Origin: Acidobacteriota bacterium
Lineage (GTDB): Bacteria > Acidobacteriota > Terriglobia > Terriglobales > Acidobacteriaceae
NCBI GenBank assembly: GCA_018268775.1
Contig: JAFDVV010000009.1
Span: 1 to 45,853, forward strand
DNA: 45,853 nt
Reading direction: 5' to 3'
In this document: piece after piece, positions 24,213 through 32,727 of the stretch
Layout of the letters: every line of letters starts with the position of its first letter
How positions within the stretch are numbered: position 1 is the stretch's first letter
Notes under the pieces: model-generated
The model's database searches: none
The model's input: only the letters and a program-made list of their open reading frames with translations
What the model was told of the DNA's origin: nothing
Made by a program: the position numbers and the translations under genes

Positions 24213-25154
24213 TTAGCGAACGCCGGGTTCGACGGCGACGACGATCTTGCCGTGTCCGCGACGGTCGGGCAGGCTGCCGGTATAGGCCTGGGTGGCGTCG
24301 GAGAAGGGAACGATGGCGTCGACGTAGGTCTTCAGCTTGCTGGTGTCGATGAGTGCTGCGATCTCCATCAACTGACGCTGATTGGGCTCGACGATGAAGA
24401 AGGCCTCCTTGATGCGGGGGTCTTCGGTGGCTTCGTTGTCGGCCGTAATCGTGACGGCGTGGCGTCCGGGACTGAGCAGTGGAAGCGATCGCAGAAAGGT
24501 GTCGCCGCCGACGGTGTCGAAGACGATCTCGACGGGCTGCGTGATGGCCTGCTCAAACGGTGTGGCGCGTGAATCGATGATCTCGTCGGCGCCGAGGCGG
24601 CGGATGAAGTCGAAGTTGCGCGGAGAAGCGGTGGAGATGACGTGCGCTCCGTAGAGGTGCGCGATCTGCACGGCGAAGAGGCCGACGCCGCCCGCGCCGC
24701 CGTGGATGAGGACGCGGTCGCCGGGATGGAGATGGCCGCGATGGAAGAGTCCCTGCCATGCGGTGAGTGCGCTGATGGGCACGGTGGCAGCCTCGATAAG
24801 AGAGAGCGTCGCCGGGGCGGGGGCGATCGATGTGGCGAGCGTGAGGCAGTATTCGGCGAGCGCGCCCTCTTCGAACCAGTCGTTCATGCCGAAGACGGTC
24901 TGGCCGACGGTGAAGTCGGTTACGCCTTCGCCGACGGATGCGACGGTGCCGGAGAACTCGTGCGCGAGAACGGCGTTGGCGCGTTTTTCGCCGGTCCTGG
25001 TGTGGGTTGTGGGGTACCACTGGAGTTCGGTGCGGATGATTCCGGCCGCGGCGACTCGAACGAGGACCTCGCCGGGGCCAGGTTGAGGTTGTGGGAGAGA
25101 GGCTTCAACCAACTGCGTGGGCTGTGACGTGTCTGCCAGACGCATGACCTTCAT
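24213..25154 (-). CDS. NADP-dependent medium-chain (quinone-type) oxidoreductase
   Basis: This zinc-independent medium-chain dehydrogenase/reductase (quinone oxidoreductase branch) has 313 residues. The GroES-like N-terminus includes PQPGPGEVLVRVAAAGI (about 23-39) and LAHEFSGTVASVGEGVTDFTVGQTVFGM (63-91), and it lacks the catalytic zinc Cys/His set. The Rossmann domain has HGGAGGVGLFAVQIAHLYGAHVIST (150-174). DADEIIDSR-type residues and DTVGGDTF follow. The substrate is unknown; quinones or enones are usual. The start is ATG 25154, with ATG 25145 an alternative. Confidence 0.9.
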   Translation of the reverse strand: MKVMRLADTSQPTQLVEASLPQPQPGPGEVLVRVAAAGIIRTELQWYPTTHTRTGEKRANAVLAHEFSGTVASVGEGVTDFTVGQTVFGMNDWFEEGALAEYCLTLATSIAPAPATLSLIEAATVPISALTAWQGLFHRGHLHPGDRVLIHGGAGGVGLFAVQIAHLYGAHVISTASPRNFDFIRRLGADEIIDSRATPFEQAITQPVEIVFDTVGGDTFLRSLPLLSPGRHAVTITADNEATEDPRIKEAFFIVEPNQRQLMEIAALIDTSKLKTYVDAIVPFSDATQAYTGSLPDRRGHGKIVVAVEPGVR

Positions 25155-25232
25155 CGTGCTTGTCGGCTCCTCGGCTGATTTGTGTCTCGATGCTACACCG
25201 GGGAGATGAAAAGAGCGTTGTAAATGCGAGCG

Positions 25233-25928
25233 TCAGTTGCCGTCGTCGTTATCACCCTCTTCGACGATGGAGGAGGTCCCCACGACGCTGTAGGTCGTCG
25301 GTTCGCCGCCGGTGGGCTGGATGGTGACGCGCAGGGGGAGCCGCTCCCACTTTGCCGGCTGACAGACGGGGATGAAGTGGTTGGGCTCCGGCCACCTTCC
25401 AATGACCTTCTGGACGACGGGGCGGCGCGCTCCCAGTTGCGCGACGATGACGTAGAGCGTGCCCCCGGCCCTGGCCGTACTGCCGGTGCCGCAGTAGGCG
25501 GCGTAGTCGCGGAACCAGACGGCGTTGGAGACGACAGGATCGAAGTCGGGCAGATGCAGCGCGGCAATGTGTCCGGTGATGCGGTCGACGGTGATCCATG
25601 GGCCGGGCTGCCAGATCCATCGCGGCGCCGGGTCGGTAGGCAAGGCGTCGTTGATGCGCAGCGCGCGGCGGATGGCGAAGGTGCGGTCGGTGATGTCGTG
25701 GGCCTCGCCGGTGGTCCATTCTTTCTGGCGGTCGTCGACGAAGAGAGGCCGCACCTTGATGGTGGAGGTCTCGTCGCTCTTCGCTTCGGCGGTGGCGTCG
25801 GGCTGGGTGTAGGGGACGTGTCGCACGGCACCGAGGGAGACGGTGTGGACTTTGGGTGCGGCGGCGAAGGTTGTTGTTGCGGTGGAAGCGAAGATGCTCA
25901 GCAAAGGGAGGATGGTACGGAGTTTCAC
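25233..25928 (-). CDS. Hypothetical secreted protein
   Basis: I do not recognise this family. The 231-residue protein has a signal peptide (RTILPLLSIFASTATTTFAAAP, about 4-25), then AVRHVPYTQPDATAE, KVRPLFVDDRQKEWTTGEAHDITDRTFAIRRALRINDALP and a Trp-rich segment PRWIWQPGPWITVDRITGHIAALHLPDFDP. The single-Cys-rich area DYAAYCGTGS and a final IVEEGDNDDGN complete it. It starts with GTG at 25928. The bases directly upstream form an 8-bp hairpin and show no Shine-Dalgarno sequence. It is separated by 78 bases from the oxidoreductase on the same strand. Role unknown; likely periplasmic. Confidence 0.7.
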   Translation of the reverse strand: MKLRTILPLLSIFASTATTTFAAAPKVHTVSLGAVRHVPYTQPDATAEAKSDETSTIKVRPLFVDDRQKEWTTGEAHDITDRTFAIRRALRINDALPTDPAPRWIWQPGPWITVDRITGHIAALHLPDFDPVVSNAVWFRDYAAYCGTGSTARAGGTLYVIVAQLGARRPVVQKVIGRWPEPNHFIPVCQPAKWERLPLRVTIQPTGGEPTTYSVVGTSSIVEEGDNDDGN

Positions 25929-26336
25929 GGGGCCGGCTCGGAGTTGGAGATGGAAAGGCCGGCCCGATGAGTCGTTGTCTCTGCGTGGGCCGGCCGTTGT
26001 TTATAGAAAGTTGCGAAGGTTTCCGCAACCAGAGGAACCAAGTGCAGCCATGCTACCGGAGAGATCGCAGTCTGCGGGTTGTATGGGCTGTAACTTTTGT
26101 GGAATGGAACAAAAGGGGTTACGTGTGGAAGAAAGTTCATGGGTGTAGGAAAGAGATTCCGGGAGTGTTGAGGCAGGTTCAAGGGCTGTGGAATAGATTG
26201 TGAATCTTAGGCAATCCGCGATGTGCCGCAGAGTAGTATCGTTGAAAACAAGCGTTCAGCCATAGTGTGGCGGTACGTTGATGGAGCCCGCACGAGGGGT
26301 CATCTCCAGTGAGCGAAGGAAAGGATATTTACAGAT
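25929..26336. other. Divergent intergenic region upstream of bactofilin
   Basis: These 408 bases have no credible ORF. Besides the hairpin at 25930-25965 they hold a small stem GTTGCG...CGCAAC (26010-26029). The segment 26080-26230 is distinctly A/T-rich and purine-biased, as expected of promoter DNA. The bactofilin ribosome-binding site AAGGA lies near 26317. Confidence 0.45.
25930..25965 (-). promoter_or_regulatory. Hairpin abutting the GTG start of the secreted protein
   Basis: GGGCCGGC (25930-25937) and GCCGGCCC (25958-25965) are perfect 8-base arms around a 20-base loop. One arm lies one base from the GTG start, where a ribosome-binding site would be expected. It may lower translation or be a protein-binding site. 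Confidence 0.4.
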
Positions 26337-26855
26337 ATGTGGAAACCGAATCAGCCGGGAAGCAACAACCCCTCAACTCCTGAACCGTCGCGGCCGACTC
26401 CCCCGGCGCCGAGCTACGAAGCTCCGCGCGCGGCTTCACCGGCCGGTGCGGGAACCGCGGCCCCGAGCTCGGGCGAGCAGGCGACGATCGGAAAGTCGCT
26501 GGTCGTCAAGGGCGAGGTGACGGGGTCGGAGTCGTTGTACATCGACGGCAAGGTGGAAGGTGCGATCAACCTTCCGGGCAACCGCGTCACCGTTGGCCGC
26601 AATGGCCAGGTCGCCGCGAACATCGTGGCACGCGAAGTCGTGGTGCTTGGCAAAGTACGTGGCAACTGCCAGGCCAGCGACCGTGTCGACATCCGCAGCG
26701 AAGGCTCGCTGACAGGTGATGTGATTGCGGCGCGCATCTCGATCGAAGACGGCGCGTTCTTCAAGGGCGGCATCGACATTCGCAAGCCGGGCGGCACCGA
26801 CCTCAAGGGCGGCTCCGCTCAGCACGTCTCCGAGCCGGAGAAGGTGGAAGCGTAA
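26337..26855 (+). CDS. Bactofilin (polymer-forming cytoskeletal protein)
   Basis: This bactofilin-family protein (PF04519) forms filaments from a right-handed beta-helix without nucleotides and organises envelope-related processes. The N-terminal 45 or so residues are Pro/Ala/Ser-rich and disordered. The helical core, about 50-150, reads IGKSLVVKGEVTGSESLYIDGKVEGAI, then VTVGRNGQVAANIVAREVVVLGKVRG and DIRSEGSLTGDVIAARISIEDGAFFKGGIDI, the regular repeating pattern of the family. The 172 residues are a normal size. The ATG at 26337 follows AAGGAAAGGA. A strong terminator directly follows, so it is probably a single-gene transcript. A link to polysaccharide export is possible but is inference. 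Confidence 0.93.
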   Translation: MWKPNQPGSNNPSTPEPSRPTPPAPSYEAPRAASPAGAGTAAPSSGEQATIGKSLVVKGEVTGSESLYIDGKVEGAINLPGNRVTVGRNGQVAANIVAREVVVLGKVRGNCQASDRVDIRSEGSLTGDVIAARISIEDGAFFKGGIDIRKPGGTDLKGGSAQHVSEPEKVEA

Positions 26856-26874
26856 GCGGCAACGAGCAGATTGG

Positions 26875-26905
26875 AACGGCCCCGGCGGTATGCCGGGGCC
26901 GTTTT
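26875..26905 (+). terminator. Rho-independent terminator of the bactofilin gene
   Basis: AACGGCCCCGGC (26875-26886) pairs perfectly with GCCGGGGCCGTT (26892-26903) around GGTAT, ending in TTTT. The 12-bp stem is 20 bases after the stop codon. Confidence 0.85.
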
Positions 26906-26980
26906 ACGTTTGTCCGGCGATGTCCGGGCGTTCTTTAGCGGTGAAAGCGCTGGTACCAAGTGTGATTGGGTCATCCTTTT

Positions 26981-27100
26981 TAGAGCATTTTCCCAATGGG
27001 TATGGCGCCGTATTTGTGTCGCGCCTTCAGCGCTTGGATCTTTTTGGGGTTGCTTACCTAGGCCTTCGGCCCAGGCTGGTATGTGGCGGGCCTTTGGCCC
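26981..27100. repeat. TAGAGCATTTTCCC element with nested double-hairpin repeat
   Basis: TAGAGCATTTTCCC (26981-26994) is identical to 31211-31224, and a degenerate matching end (GGTAAACAGCTTTAG) lies at 27123-27137. Nested inside, 27050-27100 repeats the double hairpin seen at 22324-22373. It fills most of the gap between the bactofilin terminator and the GH116 stop. Confidence 0.6.
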
Positions 27101-27134
27101 TGAAAGATCGAGCTACACCCTCTGGTAAACAGCT

Positions 27135-29885
27135 TTAGACCTCTTTTGCCGCAATAGTCCCTGGCCGCACTACAACCTCCCAGTCGAGAGAATGTGTTTT
27201 CGCTCCATCCGTGAATACAAGCTTCTCGACTGTCAGTTCTCCCTCGACCATTCGAAGACTTATCTCACGTTGGTGCAGCGCAATTGTGCCGAACCCGGTG
27301 GCAACGGAAAAGAAGCATTGGAAGGGGCGCGCCTTCAGTCGCGGTGCGAACCAAAGCGTCTTTTCCACGGCAGAGTAGCGAAAACCCGACAATGCTCCAA
27401 GAAGCGCATAACTGGCCATGGCGCGCGCATACCAGTTGCCGCACTCATATTCATTCCAGGGATTTCTTGTGCGCCCGTCGTAGCGGCTGCGCAGGGCCTC
27501 CACGATGGTCAGCCCCTCCTCCACAAAGCCTTCGCCAATGAGGTGCGAGGCCACCTGGTACTCAATCCCGGTCCACACTTCGTCGGAATATACAAACGGC
27601 AGGGTAGGTTTGTCGCCAAGCGGCCAACTGCACAGCAGAAGTCCCGGTTCGTGTCCCATCGCATACCCCGGACGTTGCGCGTTGGCATGCTGGCTCAGGT
27701 CGGTCTTGAAGTTATATTTGAAGATTGCCTGCAACATCGCATGGATGTTCCTGCGCTCCAGCGGTGTATCGATGCCGTATGTGGTGGCCATCCACGCTCC
27801 AATCACGCCATCGGACAGGCATCCGCTCCCGTACTGATACTTCGGTCCTTCGCGCTTGAGCAGCTTCTGCATCTCGCTGCTCGATTCATCCACATGCGCC
27901 GTGAGCTGCGCGAAGGACGTATCTCTCAACCCTTCATACTGAACGCGCTGCCGGTAGTACTGGCCATTGAAGAGATGTTCGTCCATGTAGCGTGCCGCAG
28001 TCTGGGCCAGGTTGCCGTAGAAGTCGACATCTTCAGAGCGTCCCAGAGCCTTGGCCATCTGGGCCATCGCTGCGAGAGCCCCGATGTAGATGCTTGTACA
28101 CATCGGTTCCGGGCCCCAGAACTCGATATCGTAGGTGTTGTGGTGAGGTTCGAAGAGCGCTCCTTTGTGCTCGGGGTCCCAGGTGCGTATGCAGTAGTCG
28201 ATACTGCGCTTTGCCAGCGGATAGATGCGCGCCAGCCACAGGGAATCGCCACCGATCTGCCAGTCGCGAAACACTTTCATAATGCCGCCGAGCTGTCCGT
28301 CGGATGCGGCGTGAAAGCCGTGATCGACGGGGCCGTCGGGAATTGCGCCGCGGAACGTAACATGACCGCGATCGTCCATGGAGTGGGTCAGCTCCAGATC
28401 GCGTAACGTTCTTTCCAACTGCGGATACAGGTTCGGAAATGCCTGAGCATAGTTCCAGACGTGAGTGCATGAGCCGGGGCAGCATCCGCTATCGGGGAAG
28501 CATCCTTCCCATCCCCAGAGATTGCCGTTCTCCTCGCGCAGGACGGTGGGTGATTTCATGATGCCGAGATTGGCTGAGACCGCATCGAGAACATACGCCG
28601 GCAGGGTGGAATTGAACAGCGCGTCTTTGAACTGCACGGTCCGCCTGCGCAGCGAGGCATAGTTCTGTTCGACATACAACGCCACTTCGCGTGCGTCCTT
28701 CCACTGCGCGGCATAATAAGGGTGCCAGGGAGGAGCCGTTCCCCCGGCCACAGTGCGGCAACCGATAGGCCCTTGGATCTGCGTTGCTGCATCGACCTTC
28801 CCGCCTTCGTGCAAATAACAGTTTGGGAAATGCCATGCGACGACGATGGGATGTGTCCGCGACTCCCCCGCCCTGAGGGTGCCTTCCATCAGAATCGACG
28901 CGCCGTTGCGTCCCGCAGTGTCTACATTGTTGGAGCCATTGTTCTCAGTGAAACTTCCACTCGATACTTCTCTCCACAAAGCTGAAAGCGAATCGAACTC
29001 CCAACCCGGACTACGCAGCCACATGGCTTTGATGCGAGGTGCATTCTGGCCAAGCGCGATCAGAGCCGCGCTTCCATATCCTTCCGTGTGCGGCTCTTCC
29101 CGGTTGCCAAGGTATACGCCCTTTCCTGGGATCACGGCATTTGTACTCGCCGACTGTTCCCGCTGGCATCCCGGCGCCAGATGTGAAAGGTGATACGAAA
29201 ACTCGTACTCTACCGCGTGTGCCGTGGAGTTGCTCAGGGTGTATTCGAGGATCGCGCAGGGAATTCCAGAGTTTTTGTCATCAAGGGGAATGAATGGATT
29301 CCATGCGGTTACCTTGACTCCCAGCGGCAGCGAGGGGTCGCTCAGTGCCGCCTCGCCAAACGGATACTCACCGCGAAATACGCAGTTTCGGAATCGTGGA
29401 AAGCCTTCGTACCCTCCCCGTCGCAGCCCCTGTCCCTGCAATCCCTGGTCGAAGACTTTGAACGGCGGAAAAGGCCCTTCGACGAGTTTGGTGATGCCGG
29501 GCTCCGTCTTGATACGCAAGATCGCGAATGCGGCCTCAGAGGAATTGGAGGTGAAGCCTTCCGGCAGCGCGGAAGTCTCCGGCCGGGAGCGAATGGAGAA
29601 GTCCTGGAGTCCGCCGTAGCCGTTCATGCAGATCGAACCGGTGCCGATCCCGCCGATCGGCATGGCAATCTGGGTAGCCCGATCGCCGGTGAAGGTGCGC
29701 TGCGGGCCAGTCCTGAAGAGCGTCTCCGATGAAAATGTGAATGCTTCTTTCGCCGGCTCCTCCGCTGCGGACGGAACGGAAGTTACCGGCGTGGCGGCAG
29801 CAATCGCAGCCGATGAAGTCGCCTTCAAAAAATCCCGGCGATTGGGCTTACTGGACGATGACATCACCATCTCCTGTCTGGCCAC
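27135..29885 (-). CDS. GH116-family glycosidase (glucosylceramidase/beta-glucosidase-like), Tat-exported
   Basis: This 916-residue protein matches the non-lysosomal glucosylceramidase (GBA2) family GH116: a beta-sandwich N-domain (FTGDRATQIAMPIGGIGTGSICMNGYGGLQDF, 65-96) and an (alpha/alpha)6 catalytic C-domain. By analogy with characterised GH116 enzymes, E460 (WGWEGCFPD) is the candidate nucleophile and D586 (HHNTYDIEFWGPEPMC) the acid/base. A twin-arginine signal, NRRDFLKATSSAAIAAA (15-31), suggests export of the folded enzyme. The ATG at 29885 is listed; ATG 29864, just before SSSSKPNRRDFLK, would give a more normal Tat leader. It may hydrolyse beta-glucosides or beta-xylosides from plant material. 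It is monocistronic. Confidence 0.88.
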   Translation of the reverse strand: MARQEMVMSSSSKPNRRDFLKATSSAAIAAATPVTSVPSAAEEPAKEAFTFSSETLFRTGPQRTFTGDRATQIAMPIGGIGTGSICMNGYGGLQDFSIRSRPETSALPEGFTSNSSEAAFAILRIKTEPGITKLVEGPFPPFKVFDQGLQGQGLRRGGYEGFPRFRNCVFRGEYPFGEAALSDPSLPLGVKVTAWNPFIPLDDKNSGIPCAILEYTLSNSTAHAVEYEFSYHLSHLAPGCQREQSASTNAVIPGKGVYLGNREEPHTEGYGSAALIALGQNAPRIKAMWLRSPGWEFDSLSALWREVSSGSFTENNGSNNVDTAGRNGASILMEGTLRAGESRTHPIVVAWHFPNCYLHEGGKVDAATQIQGPIGCRTVAGGTAPPWHPYYAAQWKDAREVALYVEQNYASLRRRTVQFKDALFNSTLPAYVLDAVSANLGIMKSPTVLREENGNLWGWEGCFPDSGCCPGSCTHVWNYAQAFPNLYPQLERTLRDLELTHSMDDRGHVTFRGAIPDGPVDHGFHAASDGQLGGIMKVFRDWQIGGDSLWLARIYPLAKRSIDYCIRTWDPEHKGALFEPHHNTYDIEFWGPEPMCTSIYIGALAAMAQMAKALGRSEDVDFYGNLAQTAARYMDEHLFNGQYYRQRVQYEGLRDTSFAQLTAHVDESSSEMQKLLKREGPKYQYGSGCLSDGVIGAWMATTYGIDTPLERRNIHAMLQAIFKYNFKTDLSQHANAQRPGYAMGHEPGLLLCSWPLGDKPTLPFVYSDEVWTGIEYQVASHLIGEGFVEEGLTIVEALRSRYDGRTRNPWNEYECGNWYARAMASYALLGALSGFRYSAVEKTLWFAPRLKARPFQCFFSVATGFGTIALHQREISLRMVEGELTVEKLVFTDGAKTHSLDWEVVVRPGTIAAKEV

Positions 29886-30052
29886 GCTAGACTAACATCC
29901 TGATTTCCGCTGCTTGTTTTGCGGGCGAAGAATGAAAGACTGACGCACTCGGAGACTCCATGCTTCCTGAGCCTCCTCATTGAAGGTATGTCCTTCTGCG
30001 CGGAACGGTGATGACAAAGCAATGAAGCAGGCTTGACGGAGATTTCAGGAAC

Positions 30053-30442
30053 CTACAGATTGCGGGCGAGCGTGAATGCTATCGCCACGGCGAGTGTGGC
30101 GTAGATCGCTGGTCGTGGCGGTTGAGGCCATCCGGGTCTGCGTGCGAGCAGGCGTGAGTAGCCAGCAAAGGCGTAGCCGATTGCGATGGGGAGCAGCAGC
30201 ATCGTCAATGCGTTCAGCCGGAGGGCTTCGCCGAGGTTGCCGTGAAGCAGAGCGGCGAGCGCGCGCGTTGTGCCGCAGCCTGGGCAGAGAATTCCAAAGT
30301 AATGATGGATAGGGCACTGCGGATAGAAGCTGTACTGCGCTGGCGGGAAGCGCAGCAGGATTGCCGCTACGAATGCCAGTAAAGCTACAGGCACAGCCGC
30401 CCGCAGAAGAAGAGCGGCGCGGCTGTGGGTGGGAGCTGTCAT
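30053..30442 (-). CDS. DUF2752 membrane protein
   Basis: This 129-residue protein has an N-terminal helix (AAVPVALLAFVAAILL, about 14-29) and the DUF2752 signature CPIHHYFGILCPGCGTTRALAALLHGN (about 42-68), with the CPGCGTTR metal-binding-like motif. Two more membrane helices follow. The function of the family is unknown; many members are in operons with other small membrane proteins. Its start lies three bases after the stop of the GYF-domain gene, so the two are co-translated. The C-terminus is 167 bases from the GH116 start. Confidence 0.85.
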   Translation of the reverse strand: MTAPTHSRAALLLRAAVPVALLAFVAAILLRFPPAQYSFYPQCPIHHYFGILCPGCGTTRALAALLHGNLGEALRLNALTMLLLPIAIGYAFAGYSRLLARRPGWPQPPRPAIYATLAVAIAFTLARNL

Positions 30443-30445
30443 GTT

Positions 30446-31141
30446 TCAGTAGCGCGTCGCGCCGTAGCGGGCGGCCTGCTTGATCTGGTTGATGCGGTTG
30501 AAGTGGTACTGGAAGTAGAGTCCGCCGAAGAAGAAGGTCATGACCGGGCCGAGGCGCAGGCCGATGGGTTCGACGGTGTTGTAGAACTGCTCGATCGAGT
30601 TCTTCATGCTGAAGCGGTAGAGGATGACGAGCACGAAGACGCCGATCGCAATGACGAACGAGATTGGATTCCGGTGCGCTGTGTGTCCCGCCATGACTGC
30701 GGCGCTGGCCCCGGCGGAGAGGCCGCCGTTGATGAACGAGAGCACGACGTAGATCAGGAAGTATGTGAATGCCTTCGTTCCGGGTTCGATGCGGCGTACC
30801 CACAACACCTGAACGAAGTCCCAGATGACGGCGAAGACGCCGCAGGTGCAGATGGCGATGACGAGCACAAGCGCCCAGTGCAGGTTGGGCGGGTCGGGGA
30901 AGGTTGAAGCCGCTGGGCCCAGATAGGGATTGACCGGCGCAGGTACGTATCCAGGGGCTGTAGGCGGTGCAACCGGCGCGGCGGAGACACCGAGAATCTG
31001 CGCGACGGGGACCCACTCCGTGGCGTCGTCGTCTTTTGCAAGGTCTGTGAGCAGAACGTTGCCGCTGGCGACGTAGCGTTGCAGGTCTTCAAGCGAGTAG
31101 GGGCCGTAGGTCTGGCCTTCGCGCGTAACGTGATAGGGCAT
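30446..31141 (-). CDS. GYF_2-domain membrane protein
   Basis: The N-terminal 50 residues (YHVTREGQTYGPYSLEDLQRYVASGN through DDDATEWVPVAQILGV) form a GYF_2 domain, a putative peptide-binding module of bacterial membrane proteins. A Pro-rich linker and four hydrophobic segments follow (for example WALVLVIAICTCGVFAVIWDF and YFLIYVVLSFINGGLS), as in DUF4234-like proteins. The 231-residue form starting at the ATG 31141, after GGAGCTTCC, is preferred to the GTG-started longer frame. It is the first gene of a two-gene operon with the DUF2752 gene. The role is unknown; envelope assembly or protease recruitment are guesses. Confidence 0.85.
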   Translation of the reverse strand: MPYHVTREGQTYGPYSLEDLQRYVASGNVLLTDLAKDDDATEWVPVAQILGVSAAPVAPPTAPGYVPAPVNPYLGPAASTFPDPPNLHWALVLVIAICTCGVFAVIWDFVQVLWVRRIEPGTKAFTYFLIYVVLSFINGGLSAGASAAVMAGHTAHRNPISFVIAIGVFVLVILYRFSMKNSIEQFYNTVEPIGLRLGPVMTFFFGGLYFQYHFNRINQIKQAARYGATRY

Positions 31142-31210
31142 TGGAAGCTCCAGTGTGCGTAGACAGATGAAAACATGGCGCGTACTTATGTACAAGCATG
31201 TTTACGCGTT

Positions 31211-31326
31211 TAGAGCATTTTCCCTGTTGATGGGATTCCACGAAGGGGCGTTCAGTGGCGTTTTCGTTGGGGAAAACGCCCATTGAGGTCGAGGCCCCGC
31301 ATCACACCTACAGGTAAAATGCTCTA
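31211..31326. repeat. TAGAGCATTTTCCC inverted-repeat element
   Basis: TAGAGCATTTT (31211-31221) and AAAATGCTCTA (31316-31326) are perfect terminal arms, extended by CTGT/ACAG after a two-base mismatch. The interior holds GGCGTTTTC/GAAAACGCC. The same left arm recurs at 26981. It sits between divergent genes and so overlaps their promoter area. Confidence 0.7.
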
Positions 31327-31378
31327 TCGGATAAATGTCCGCAGGTTAGGATATAGGCCAGAAAGAGAGTGTTGTCCG

Positions 31379-32011
31379 ATGGACCGTCACGCGCATTGGG
31401 CGAGGGTGTACCGCGAAAAGGCGGCGACACAGGTGAGCTGGTACCGTCCGCACCTGGAGGTGTCGCTCGACCTGATTGCGCGCTTCGCGGCGTCGAAGCA
31501 AACGGCGATCCTGGACATCGGCGGCGGCGCCTCCACGCTGGCCGACGATCTGCTGGCCGCGGGATACGACGATGTCTCGGTGCTGGACATCGCAGAGGAA
31601 GCGCTCGATGTGTCGCGGCTGCGGCTGGGTGACGCCGCGCAGAGGGTGAAGTGGGTGGCGGCGGACTTTCTCGATGCGGTGCTGGAAGAGGGCCGGTACG
31701 ATCTGTGCCACGACCGCGCGGTCTTCCACTTTTTGACGGACGCAGAGGACCGGGTCGCATACTTCACGCAGGTTGCGCGGATTCTGCGGCCGGACGGCGT
31801 ACTTGTGCTGGCGACGTTCGCGCCCGATGGCCCCGAGCGATGCAGCGGGTTGCAGGTGGTGCGGTACGACGAAGCCGCTCTGAAGAATGTTGTTGGAGAG
31901 AGGTTTGCAATCGTCGAGTCGCACAGGTTCAGCCATCGCACCCCGGCAGGCGGTGTGCAGGAGATGATGTACTTCGTGTTGCGAAAGACACCGCCTCCTC
32001 CTGCCCGATGA
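31379..32011 (+). CDS. Class I SAM-dependent methyltransferase
   Basis: This 210-residue Rossmann methyltransferase has motif I AILDIGGGASTLADDLLAAG (about 43-62), the acidic end of strand two in VSVLDIAEEAL (66-76) and DLCHDRAVFHFLTDAEDRVAYFTQVARILRPDGVLVLATFAPDGPERCSGLQVVRYDE in the catalytic half. The DRHAHWARVYREK start is typical of a family often found next to thioredoxin- or metal-related genes, but the substrate is unknown. ATG 31379 follows AAAGAGAG. The open frame continues upstream for 32 residues through the repeat at 31211-31326 and is discarded. A Tat-signal cupin gene follows 100 bases later. Confidence 0.9.
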   Translation: MDRHAHWARVYREKAATQVSWYRPHLEVSLDLIARFAASKQTAILDIGGGASTLADDLLAAGYDDVSVLDIAEEALDVSRLRLGDAAQRVKWVAADFLDAVLEEGRYDLCHDRAVFHFLTDAEDRVAYFTQVARILRPDGVLVLATFAPDGPERCSGLQVVRYDEAALKNVVGERFAIVESHRFSHRTPAGGVQEMMYFVLRKTPPPPAR

Positions 32012-32111
32012 TTTGGATGCCGCGTAGGCCGCCATTCCGGCAAGAATCGGTCAGTGAGGAGCTTCTTGTACAATTTCGCGGAATCGAGTCCCGAACGTAA
32101 GGAGACCGTCA

Positions 32112-32666
32112 ATGAAGCGTCGCAACTTTCTCAAGTCTGCTGCTTCCGCCCTTCCTCTTTCCCTCTCACAGACCTTCGCACTCGCCGCTGAGTCGTCGAA
32201 CTTGCCGCTTACACAGGCCCACCTCGTGTCCGCGGGGAAGGACATCGACGGCCAACCGCGCACGTTGGGTTACAGCCGCATCAGCTTCAAGACGTCGCCG
32301 CGCGAAACGGATGGAAATCTTTTCATGATCGAGCACAGCAACCTGCTCGCGGGCGGTCCCCCGTTGCACGTTCATCATGCGCAGGACGAATGGTTCTATG
32401 TGATGGAGGGAGAGGTCCTCTTTCAGGTGGGGGAGAAGCGGATGCGGCTCATAGCTGGCGACTCCGTTCTCGCTCCCCGCAAGATCCAGCACACGTGGGC
32501 GGCAGTCGGAGCGACGCCCGGTAAGATGCTCATCGCCTTCACGCCCGCTGGCAAGATGGAGCAGTTCTTCCAGGAGATCGCCCACGGCAAGGTCAATATG
32601 ATGGATGCGGAGCTCTTCCGCCGCTACGACATGGAGCTTCTCGGTCCGCCGTTGAAGGACGCGTGA
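32112..32666 (+). CDS. Secreted cupin-domain protein
   Basis: This 184-residue protein has a twin-arginine-like signal (MKRRNFLKSAASALPLSLSQTFALAAE, 1-27) and one conserved cupin barrel. Cupin motif 1 is GGPPLHVHHAQDEWFYVMEGEVLFQVG (about 76-102) with His/His/Glu metal ligands, and motif 2 is GDSVLAPRKIQHTWAAVG (about 117-134). Such single-domain cupins include quercetinase-like and polyketide-cyclase-like enzymes, but the substrate is not identifiable. A strong ribosome-binding site, TAAGGAGACC, precedes the ATG. It may be a metal-dependent dioxygenase in the periplasm. It is monocistronic. Confidence 0.9.
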   Translation: MKRRNFLKSAASALPLSLSQTFALAAESSNLPLTQAHLVSAGKDIDGQPRTLGYSRISFKTSPRETDGNLFMIEHSNLLAGGPPLHVHHAQDEWFYVMEGEVLFQVGEKRMRLIAGDSVLAPRKIQHTWAAVGATPGKMLIAFTPAGKMEQFFQEIAHGKVNMMDAELFRRYDMELLGPPLKDA

Positions 32667-32727
32667 CGTTCGAAAGTATCTGCCGTTGCAGGGGAGGTCG
32701 TGAGCAGGTTTCAACGAAGGGGAGTCG

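Noticed and set aside
27192..28406. 404-residue plus-strand frame opposite GH116
   Set aside because: Antisense to conserved catalytic-domain sequence; no recognisable protein features.
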